A stretch of DNA of 26,208 bases from RGIG250 sp964540025 (lineage in GTDB: Bacteria; Bacillota; Negativicutes; Selenomonadales; Selenomonadaceae), in assembly GCA_964540025.1 (NCBI GenBank), contig CAZIKQ010000023.1, positions 1 to 26,208 on the forward strand, read 5' to 3'. A model generated the notes under the pieces. It searched no databases. It had not been told where the DNA came from and saw only the letters and a list, made by a program, of their open reading frames with translations. Position 1 is the stretch's first letter, and each line of letters opens with the position of its first letter. Positions 14,139-21,427 of this stretch are shown one piece after another. The position numbers and the translations under genes are program-made.

Positions 14139-15359
14139 ATGAATATATTTTTGGTATTGGCTTTGGCAATGGGAATCATTCTGATATTGCTGAAGCGGAA
14201 GGTTCCTATCGGCCCGGCGATTCTCACCGGCGGTCTGTTTATCTGGGCCGTAAAAGCGCCGGAGGCTTATTATCTGGTTACAGCGGCGAAGGAAACGGTG
14301 ACGATGCGGCGGACGTTTGACCTGATTGCGGCCCTGTACCTGGTCATGTGTCTGGAGATCGAGCTGAGGACCAGCGGCTGCCTTGACGGTATGGTAAAGG
14401 CCCTGCACCGGATTTTTTCCAGCGCCCGGGTGACGCTGGCGATTATGCCGGCCTTCCTCGGTATGCTTCCCTCTCTGGGCGGAGCCCGGTTTTCCGCGCC
14501 TATCGTGGAGACGGCGGCCAAAGAGACGAATATTGATGCTGACCATAAGGCGGCGATAAATTTTTGGTTCCGCCACATCTTTGAGTTTTCCAATCCTATT
14601 ATTCCGGGAATGATAATGGCGGTGAGCATCGCCGGGTTGCGCTACAGTGATTTCATCCTGCACCTGGGCTGGCTGACGGTCATGGCCTTTGCCTGCGGCT
14701 GGTTTGTCCTTATCCGGCCCATTAAGGCTGATTCGGACATCGGGGGCGAGGCCCGGAGCGGGCAGGAACGGCGCCGCTATAATGTAGATCTGCTCCTGTC
14801 CCTGTCTCCGGTAATCGTGAATTTCGCGTTGGCGGTTTTCTGCGGCTTCGACGCTTCGGCGGCCATGCTGGCGGTGGTTGTAGGGCTGCTGCCGGTGCTG
14901 TATATGACCGGCCGCCGGATAAATGTGAAGAACGTGTTTGTCGGGGCATTGGATTGGAAGATGCTGCTAAACGTGGCGACGATCCTTTACTTTATCCAGA
15001 TTTTAACCGCCACCCGGGTACTGGAGGAAATCGTGGTGGCTTTCCGGGCCTCGCCCCTGCCGGTGCCGGTGATCATTGCGGGTGTTTCCTTCATCATCGG
15101 GGTGCTGACGGGGATGAGCCAGGGCCATGTGGCCATCATCATGCCCATCGTGGCGGCGCTGGAGCCGGGGAGCCTGAATCTGGCCGGTATTGCCATGGCC
15201 TTTGGCATTGCGGGGCAGATGCTGACCCCGACTCATATGTGCCTGCTGGTAACGATTGATTACTTCAAGTCGGACTTCTTCAAGACTTTGAAGCCAATAT
15301 TGATTTTGGAAATAATGCTTCTGTCGGCCTTCTCCGTATATACTTTCTTTACTTACTAA
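14139..15359 (+). CDS. DUF401 family membrane permease-like protein
   Basis: A 406-residue integral membrane protein of the DUF401 family, with about ten hydrophobic segments from the first residues (MNIFLVLALAMGIILILL) to the last (ILILEIMLLSAFSVYTFF). Family-like conserved loops are MLPSLGGARFSAPIVE (about 109-124), FWFRHIFEFSNPIIPG (about 141-156) and, in the second half, GVLTGMSQGHVAIIMPI and AGQMLTPTHMCLLVT; the two-half layout recalls ion-transporter superfamily permeases. Substrate is unknown. ATG 14139 has only a weak ribosome binding site (GGTGA), with a terminator-like hairpin just upstream. It is a single-gene unit facing the Pel operon. Confidence 0.82.
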   Translation: MNIFLVLALAMGIILILLKRKVPIGPAILTGGLFIWAVKAPEAYYLVTAAKETVTMRRTFDLIAALYLVMCLEIELRTSGCLDGMVKALHRIFSSARVTLAIMPAFLGMLPSLGGARFSAPIVETAAKETNIDADHKAAINFWFRHIFEFSNPIIPGMIMAVSIAGLRYSDFILHLGWLTVMAFACGWFVLIRPIKADSDIGGEARSGQERRRYNVDLLLSLSPVIVNFALAVFCGFDASAAMLAVVVGLLPVLYMTGRRINVKNVFVGALDWKMLLNVATILYFIQILTATRVLEEIVVAFRASPLPVPVIIAGVSFIIGVLTGMSQGHVAIIMPIVAALEPGSLNLAGIAMAFGIAGQMLTPTHMCLLVTIDYFKSDFFKTLKPILILEIMLLSAFSVYTFFTY

Positions 15360-15368
15360 AAAAGAAAA

Positions 15369-15600
15369 ACCTGGTCTCGCTGGAGATCAGGTCAGGTTGT
15401 CGATACCCTCCTGTTTTGTATCATTAACCAATAAAACGGTAGGAGTAGAACCCCGTTAATATACGGATTTCCAGCGACAAGATTTTTCCTGGTACGTTGA
15501 ATTAAGAGACTTTGTCTACAAGCTGACATCCCTAAAGAGGAGGCTTTTGGGATCAGGCGGAAAATCTTCCGGGAAAATGTGAGAGACACTACACTCTACC
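15369..15600 (-). other. Intergenic region with minus-strand terminator; possible small RNA
   Basis: Between the DUF401 stop and the Pel operon terminator are about 290 bases without a convincing gene. At the left end ACCTGGTCTC (15369-15378) pairs with GAGATCAGGT (15383-15392); on the minus strand this stem, with one A-C mismatch, is followed by TTTTTCTTTTT, a terminator for something read leftward. A 65-codon frame (15392-15589) has a GTG start without a ribosome binding site and no recognisable product. A small RNA or decayed gene are both possible. No clear promoter is seen. Confidence 0.3.
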
Positions 15601-15647
15601 CAAAATCAGCAAGCGGGATTTTATCGTTTGCGTAAATCCACGCGCAC

Positions 15648-15679
15648 AAAAACAGGCGTTGGGAAATTTTCCAACGCCT
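15648..15679 (-). terminator. Terminator of the Pel operon
   Basis: On the minus strand AGGCGTTGG (15679-15671) pairs with CCAACGCCT (15662-15654), followed by GTTTTTG. It overlaps the stop codon of the hydrolase gene and so marks the end of the seven-gene operon. Confidence 0.88.
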
Positions 15680-16676
15680 ATTTAGAAAGCTGTTCAAAGT
15701 AATAGAAAACGTCAACCGTGTCCAAAAACACGCCGTCAAAGCCTGCGGCTAGAAGAATATCCAAATAACTGCCGGGGCTTCCCATCAGTATGTCCTGCCA
15801 GGCTTTCTGCCAGTAGCGCACGCGGAAGCTGCCCTTCCACTTTTTATTTTTCTTCCACAGCCAGGCCGGAGGGTGGCTGCGCCAACCGGCCTGCCAGTAA
15901 GGACGGTAATCCGCCGCTTCCCCTACGCTCATGTAGGCCGCCACCAGCCTGCGCCCGCCCTGCGGCTTTTTCTGTAACGCTTTCACCTCCTGCTTCGTCA
16001 GCGGCGCGTCGCCATAATAAGCGTCAATGATCAGCAAATCGTAATTGCTGGCCGCCAAGCCTTGCAAATATTCCCCCCGGGACGGAAAAGCCGCCGGATT
16101 AAGCAGCACCATATAATTTTTTGCTTCCGAGAGGCGGTCACAGGAAAATTTGTTGTCATGAAGGGGAGGCTCCTGGGGCAGCCGGGCAAGGCCGTGATCC
16201 TCCGATACCCAGCCCAGATAGCCTCTCAGCTCATCCGACCGGTATGCCCTCTGCACGTGCTCCGGCTGCCGGCAATAATCCAGCACCAAGGGCGTCACTC
16301 TGGCCGCGCGCCCGTTTTGCAGCAGTCTGTGGTAGGTGCGCTGCTCCTCTGCCGGCATCGGCTCATCCGTTTTCATCCCCCAGCCGTAATGTACCGATTC
16401 GGCCATGACGCCGTCCAGCCGTTTCAGCAACAGACGATAGTCCGTCTCCGGCAAAAATTCATTGGCTTCCAGCAGCCCGGCGCCGCCGTTGGCAATCACG
16501 AAAAAGTTTTTGCCGCGGGCGGCTTTCCCATAGTCCTTGATTTTGCCAATCAGCTTTGCCATTTCCCGCCGGTACGCCACAGGCTCGCCGGCCTTTTTTG
16601 TTGCAGTCGCGGCATGACACACGGACAATCCCGCTAAAAGAATGCCTAAAAAGGCCCAGTAAAAACCGTTTTTCAT
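15678..16676 (-). CDS. Secreted TM1410/GH114-like polysaccharide hydrolase, apparently circularly permuted
   Basis: Probably cleaves alpha-1,4-linked galactosamine polymers, the task of the PelA hydrolase domain. A signal peptide (1-22, GFYWAFLGILLAG) exports it. In family members I remember, the order is a YDLLIID strand, AYLSIGEAEDYR, GFDGVYLD, then an IPNGGEELL-like strand and an E-containing strand. Here FFVIANGGAGLLE (58-70) and GVMAESVHYGWG (89-100) come first, and YDLLIIDAYYGD (212-223), AAYMSVGEAADYRPYW (246-261) and GFDGVFLDTVD (312-322) come last, joined through residues about 164-186. Likely catalytic residues are therefore Glu93 and Asp319, in reversed order. ATG 16676, with GGAAG just upstream and eight bases after the previous stop, fits the signal peptide; an upstream start at 16721 would bury it. 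Confidence 0.8.
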   Translation of the reverse strand: MKNGFYWAFLGILLAGLSVCHAATATKKAGEPVAYRREMAKLIGKIKDYGKAARGKNFFVIANGGAGLLEANEFLPETDYRLLLKRLDGVMAESVHYGWGMKTDEPMPAEEQRTYHRLLQNGRAARVTPLVLDYCRQPEHVQRAYRSDELRGYLGWVSEDHGLARLPQEPPLHDNKFSCDRLSEAKNYMVLLNPAAFPSRGEYLQGLAASNYDLLIIDAYYGDAPLTKQEVKALQKKPQGGRRLVAAYMSVGEAADYRPYWQAGWRSHPPAWLWKKNKKWKGSFRVRYWQKAWQDILMGSPGSYLDILLAAGFDGVFLDTVDVFYYFEQLSK

Positions 16677-16684
16677 CGCTTCCG

Positions 16685-18541
16685 TCAAATACCTCTGGTA
16701 TACCCGACTACGAGCCCCCAACCCTGGTAGGTATCCGTGTTTTCCTTGTGCATGATCGCCCGTTCCAGTTCAAAAAACATACTGTTCCAGTCATCCATAC
16801 GCCAGTCATAGGCCAGGGAAACGGAAAAACGCCGTCCCGAGGCATAGGTCTGCTTCGTCAGCGGTTCATAGGCGCTGCCGTGGAGCCACAGCCAGTTGGC
16901 AAACAAGCGGAGCTGACGCCTGGCGTCAAACCGGTGGAACCAGCCGATGCCGCCATGCGTGCGCCGCAGGCTCGAGCCGCTGGGCCCGCCGTAGTAATAG
17001 GACGTGGGCTGATCCAGCGACAGGATTGCATACGCGCCATATGAATCCCGCGGCGTGAACCATTTCCGATAGTAACCGAGCGCCGCAAACCCGTTTCCTT
17101 CTCGAAATTTTGAACTGTACTGATACGCGCTTCTATCCAAAGAAGCTTTCCCGTTGAACGTGTACTGCAACCGCCCCATATAATGCTTTGTCTTATCCGT
17201 ATGGATGTATTCCAGTTCGTTAAACAATAATCCCCCCGGATGCGCCCGGGATTCCGGGTAGTCCTTGGAGTCGGCGTAGCTGCCGCGGAATGAATACGCG
17301 CCGCGCCACGTCAAATCCGAATGTTTATCGATATGCCTCGTCACCTCCAGGCGGGGCGTGAAGATCCAGCCCTCTCCCAATCTCGACACGCGGGCGAGAT
17401 AATCCGGCACTACGGCGTTATCATGCACGCGGCTCTCTCCCGTCGGCAGATTGACCGACAGCCCGTACCGCACGTCATAGACCGGATGCCGGTTGTTATA
17501 CATACCGCTGACCACCGTGTCCGTAAAGCCGCACATTTTGCCGTTAGGCAGCCCCGTGTCAGAATGCACGTAAGCATTCTGAACGAAAACATCCCACTGG
17601 TTGCCGCTCCAGTAAAGGGAATGGGGCGTATAAAACTGATGACCTCTGGCCGCTCCCTTCCATGTGTAGTATTCCAGCGTTTTCTGCACGCTGGCCCAGT
17701 CGCCGAAATGGTTCAACGCCTCCTTGGCTCTTTCCACCCGCTTAATGCATTCGTCGCGCTCCTGCACCGCCCGGACATAGCTTTCTTCTACCGTGGCCTT
17801 GTTTTTTTGGCAGGTCTCCACATCCTGCTGGTATTGCCGCGCATACTGCTGATTTTTAGCCAGCTCCTGTTCCAGTACCTGAATTCGCCTGCGGGCCTCG
17901 GCCTCATAGGCCTCTGCCGCCTGACAGCTGCCCTGCAGCTCCTCCCGGTAGCGGCTCGCGCTGGTATAGTAGCTTTGCGCCTCCTTCACCCACGCGTCGA
18001 GTTCCGCAATCCGATGAGGATCCCCCGCGGCTTCCGCCTGCCGCGCCCGGGTGCTGTCCCTCAGGCTTGCCTGCGCGGTCTGCCAGGCGGGCTGATAATC
18101 GGCCAGCGCCTGCCGGCTTTCAACTACCTGTTGAGCAAGCACATTAAGGTTTTCCCTTGCCTCCCGAAGATTCGCCTCGATGTCTTTGACCCATGCCTCC
18201 GCCTGTTTTTTGTTTTCCTCTGCCCGCCGCAGGTCTTCCGCCGCCGTGCGGCGGTACTTTTCCGCGTATTCTACGTATTTTTGGGCAATCGGCACAACCT
18301 TCTCGGCGTCGCTGATATTCTGTTTCATCAGATCATAATTTTTGATCCGTTCATAATGGTTCTCCATATAGCCAAAATCCCAATACTCATTTTGCAAAAC
18401 CGTGTATGTAATGGCTTCCGCCTTGAGCGGGAAGCAGGCGGCAAAAACCGCCAGCGCCGCCGCAGCCCTTTTCCCGCCCGGAAGATATTTGCCTGTCTGC
18501 CCCGGCTTAAAGGGCCGCTCCTGCATCTTTGACATTTTCAT
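16685..18541 (-). CDS. Coiled-coil plus beta-barrel outer-membrane protein, candidate Pel exporter
   Basis: No named family recognised. The 618 residues comprise a signal peptide (about 1-43, cut after AEA), a periplasmic helical segment of about 220 residues (about 60-285) rich in A, E, K, Q and R that should be a long coiled coil, and a C-terminal 320 residues of alternating aromatic strands typical of a beta-barrel (VYDVRYGLSVNLPTGES, WIFTPRLEVTRHI, FSVSLAYDWRMDDW, GLVVGYTRGI). A segment like VPDYLARVSRLGEGW also occurs in small-molecule channel barrels. There are no TPR repeats, so it is not PelB-like, although its place in the operon suggests it moves Pel through the outer membrane. ATG 18541 has AAGGAGA upstream; 20 bases separate it from pelG and eight from the hydrolase. 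Confidence 0.75.
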   Translation of the reverse strand: MKMSKMQERPFKPGQTGKYLPGGKRAAAALAVFAACFPLKAEAITYTVLQNEYWDFGYMENHYERIKNYDLMKQNISDAEKVVPIAQKYVEYAEKYRRTAAEDLRRAEENKKQAEAWVKDIEANLREARENLNVLAQQVVESRQALADYQPAWQTAQASLRDSTRARQAEAAGDPHRIAELDAWVKEAQSYYTSASRYREELQGSCQAAEAYEAEARRRIQVLEQELAKNQQYARQYQQDVETCQKNKATVEESYVRAVQERDECIKRVERAKEALNHFGDWASVQKTLEYYTWKGAARGHQFYTPHSLYWSGNQWDVFVQNAYVHSDTGLPNGKMCGFTDTVVSGMYNNRHPVYDVRYGLSVNLPTGESRVHDNAVVPDYLARVSRLGEGWIFTPRLEVTRHIDKHSDLTWRGAYSFRGSYADSKDYPESRAHPGGLLFNELEYIHTDKTKHYMGRLQYTFNGKASLDRSAYQYSSKFREGNGFAALGYYRKWFTPRDSYGAYAILSLDQPTSYYYGGPSGSSLRRTHGGIGWFHRFDARRQLRLFANWLWLHGSAYEPLTKQTYASGRRFSVSLAYDWRMDDWNSMFFELERAIMHKENTDTYQGWGLVVGYTRGI

Positions 18542-18561
18542 CTGTTCCGTCTCCTTGCAAA

Positions 18562-20004
18562 TTATCTTTTTCGGTACAAAAAATTTGCTAAACGGGAAAA
18601 AAGGCCATGGGGCTCCTCAAAAAACACCGGCCTGCCGCAAAATACGTAATAGTTAATGCGATTGCAAAAATGCTGCAATCGTATCACGGCCACGCCGGCA
18701 GCCAGCAGCGCCGCCAGGAAAAACGTGAAACCGTAGCTGATTTCGCCCAGGAAATAGCCGGCCCCCCCAAACAGCGCGTTAGCGGCCAGGAAAACGATCC
18801 CAACCAGCAGAGCGCCCTGCTGATCCTCCAGGTAGAGCAGCAGCACATGAGCCACCTGCAAACCGGTGGTAAAGAAAGCGCCCAGCACCAGCAGCCGGTA
18901 GATGCCCACATCCTGATAGGGCACCCCCAGCAAGGAAAGCCAATAAGCGCCTACCGCCAGAAACATCAGGCTGAACACGAACTGGAACTCTATGATATTC
19001 TTGAACTCCGCCCACAGCGTGTACAGCAGGCTTTTTCTGGCATCGTCAATATCCCGAAAATTTCCCTTTTGAGTGATATAGGTAAAATAGACCGCGTATT
19101 GCTCGTAAAATTTCAATTCCATGGAAACCACGAACATCATCATGGCGGGCAGAATGGATAAGAAAGCATAGAAGGCCAGCATATCATAGCGCGGCGCGTA
19201 CAGGTAAGTGCCGGCCACTACCATGCCCCATTCGCCCAGCCAAATGATAAAATTTGCCGTGTAGAGAGCCACGATATAAAACAACGCTATAAAAAATAAC
19301 TTGTAATGCTTCTCAAAATAAGGCAGAAAGTCAAAATTCATGCCGGCAGCCGAATAGCCGAAATGCCTGACAATCTGCGCCATAAAACAGCAGAGGATCA
19401 AACCGATGCCTGCGCACATAGACAGCATGGCCCCCAGCACCGGCTCCAGCAGGCAAAAATGAAAATTGCCCCAGGCCAGCAGGACGCTGGCGGCCGTTCC
19501 TCCCGCATAGCCTGAAAAAATGGACTTATAATCCTTCAGCGCCGTCAGGTAAACTCCCTGCAGCCACAGGGAAATCATCTCCAGAAAAAACACATAGGTG
19601 GCAATCTTCAAAGGCACAGGCAAAGGCTTATTCCACAAAAAGAGCAGCGCCACGACCGCGCCTGCCAGCTGCGCAATCAACACAGCGCCGTAACAGGAAG
19701 CGGATATATTTTCGTATTCGTGTAAATACAGGCAATCCGCCAGATACCTGGTAACGACCATGGCAAGGCCGTAGGTCAGAATCTGCGAGAAAATAACGGG
19801 ATACATCACGGAAGCGGTATAAAGCTGCGACGCCTCGCTCCCTGTGCCATACCGCGCGAACAACGCCTGGATCATCAGCGCCATAGCGGTCAGCAGCACA
19901 AAAGGGCCCACCGTAATCACGGCAGAATAACCGTATGCGATGACCTGTCCCGTCAGGGTGCGGCGGTTAAAGAGCTTTTTCAGCTCAAACCCGATTCCGG
20001 CCAT
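18562..20004 (-). CDS. pelG: Pel polysaccharide inner-membrane transporter PelG
   Basis: PelG is a polytopic membrane protein of the MATE/MOP flippase type that works with PelD, PelE and PelF to polymerise and carry Pel across the inner membrane. The family-typical start MAGIGFELKKLF is followed by about twelve hydrophobic segments over 480 residues, with a conserved-looking YFLEMI/QGVY region and the loop ELKFYEQYAVYFTYITQKG. ATG 20004 is preferred to the 16-codon-longer frame at 20052 because it gives the family N-terminus; a GGGGG run lies about ten bases upstream. It overlaps the end of pelF by 20 bases, indicating coupled translation. Confidence 0.92.
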   Translation of the reverse strand: MAGIGFELKKLFNRRTLTGQVIAYGYSAVITVGPFVLLTAMALMIQALFARYGTGSEASQLYTASVMYPVIFSQILTYGLAMVVTRYLADCLYLHEYENISASCYGAVLIAQLAGAVVALLFLWNKPLPVPLKIATYVFFLEMISLWLQGVYLTALKDYKSIFSGYAGGTAASVLLAWGNFHFCLLEPVLGAMLSMCAGIGLILCCFMAQIVRHFGYSAAGMNFDFLPYFEKHYKLFFIALFYIVALYTANFIIWLGEWGMVVAGTYLYAPRYDMLAFYAFLSILPAMMMFVVSMELKFYEQYAVYFTYITQKGNFRDIDDARKSLLYTLWAEFKNIIEFQFVFSLMFLAVGAYWLSLLGVPYQDVGIYRLLVLGAFFTTGLQVAHVLLLYLEDQQGALLVGIVFLAANALFGGAGYFLGEISYGFTFFLAALLAAGVAVIRLQHFCNRINYYVFCGRPVFFEEPHGLFSRLANFLYRKR

Positions 20005-21427
20005 TTTTCTTTTCCCCCAGTTCTCTGTAAATATCGCTGTAGGCCCTGACAAAATGCTCGTAGGTATAGCCGTTTTTTACGCGCTGATACCCTCGGTTGC
20101 CCATGGTCTGCCGCAGTTTGAAATCCTTCGCCAGCCGAATGATTTCCGCGGCCATCTGGTGATAATCCATCGGAGCCGTCACCGCGCCCGCCGCCCCCAG
20201 TCCGTCCTCCCCGGTTCCATAAATCAGATCCCGGCAGCAGCCCACATTGGTGACGACGAAGGGACGCCTTGCCGCCATCCCCTCCAGGACAGCCAGCGGC
20301 TGCCCCTCGCTGATGCTGGACAGCACCATGATATCCAGCTTCGGCAGGTATTCGGCCACCTTGACCAAGCCGGTAAATTCCACGTTGCGAAGCTGCAGGA
20401 TTTGCACCGTCTGCCGGCACATTTCATAATATTCCGGATCCTCGTCATAGGGCCCGATAATCTTCAGACAGGCGTTCGGAACAGCCTGCTGGACCAACAG
20501 GAAAGCTCTCAGCAGGGTCAGGATATCCTTGATCGGCACGACCCGGCAAACGCAGCCGATGACCAGCGGCCCGTCGTGCGGCTGCAATTCCTCGATATGC
20601 TGAAATCTCTCCACGTGAATGCCATTGGACACGATCCGGATTTTATCCGGATCACAGCCCAGCTCCCGTTCGGTCACGGCATTCTGCTCGAAAAGCGTCA
20701 CCACAATAGAAGCGGAGCGATAGGCCAGCTTGGCGATATTATAAAAATACTGAATCCAGACGGACTTAAAATCACCCTTGGCCCAGCCGCATTTGACAAT
20801 CTCCGTCTCCCTTTCCCGGGAATAGATGCCGTGCTCCGTAATCATGAAGGGGCTGTTCGTCACACAGGCCGCCAGGCTCCCTATGATACCGCAGTATCCG
20901 GTCGCAACGCTGTGGTAAATATCCGCCTCCGGCAGAGGTTGATGGATAAAGTAAAACAACGGCAGCAGCATGGACCGCATGGTCCAGAAAAAATCCGTAA
21001 AGGGAAGGTAACTGTACCTCGCTTTGTAAACCTGATTGATAATATCGAAAAAATCGCTGCTCATGAAAATGGAAAGAATATCCCGCCTGCGCCGGCCCTG
21101 CTCAAAAAGCTTAATCATGCCGGCGAGGTCAATCGGCTTCTCCCCCAGGACCAGATCCAGGATACATTGCCGTTCCTCGGCGGACAGAATATTCTCCTGC
21201 AAGGACGTGGACCGGAAATTTAGGATTTCATCCAGAAAAACCTCCTGGATCCCCACCAGATTGGGCGGGAATTTATACTTAAATTTTCCTCTGTCGCTGG
21301 CATTGGCTCCCACCGCGTAAATAAAAAATTCGTATTCAGGGAAGCCCTCTATCATCATCTGCACCCACGAAGAAACGCCGCCCACCACATAGGGATAGCA
21401 CCCCTCCGCCAACAAACAAATCCTCAT
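19985..21427 (-). CDS. pelF: Pel glycosyltransferase PelF
   Basis: A cytosolic GT4-family, GT-B-fold glycosyltransferase that uses a UDP-sugar (UDP-GalNAc in studied Pel systems) to build the polymer. It is 480 residues, close to other PelF proteins. Visible features: the N-terminal glycine loop VVGGVSSW (14-21), TEHGIYSRERE (197-207) characteristic of PelF, IVSNGIHVERF (265-275), donor-binding residues Arg295 and Lys300 in CRVVPIKD, and the E-x7-E motif with Glu374 and Glu382 in SEGQPLAVLE. Start and stop overlap the deacetylase gene (ATGA) and pelG. The identification is strong. Confidence 0.95.
   Translation of the reverse strand: MRICLLAEGCYPYVVGGVSSWVQMMIEGFPEYEFFIYAVGANASDRGKFKYKFPPNLVGIQEVFLDEILNFRSTSLQENILSAEERQCILDLVLGEKPIDLAGMIKLFEQGRRRRDILSIFMSSDFFDIINQVYKARYSYLPFTDFFWTMRSMLLPLFYFIHQPLPEADIYHSVATGYCGIIGSLAACVTNSPFMITEHGIYSRERETEIVKCGWAKGDFKSVWIQYFYNIAKLAYRSASIVVTLFEQNAVTERELGCDPDKIRIVSNGIHVERFQHIEELQPHDGPLVIGCVCRVVPIKDILTLLRAFLLVQQAVPNACLKIIGPYDEDPEYYEMCRQTVQILQLRNVEFTGLVKVAEYLPKLDIMVLSSISEGQPLAVLEGMAARRPFVVTNVGCCRDLIYGTGEDGLGAAGAVTAPMDYHQMAAEIIRLAKDFKLRQTMGNRGYQRVKNGYTYEHFVRAYSDIYRELGEKKNGRNRV

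Noticed and set aside
15392..15589. 65-codon minus-strand frame in the DUF401-Pel gap
   Set aside because: GTG start without ribosome binding site and no recognisable product; treated as possible RNA instead.
19940..21223. 427-codon plus-strand frame opposite pelF and pelG
   Set aside because: Antisense shadow of two well-supported Pel genes.
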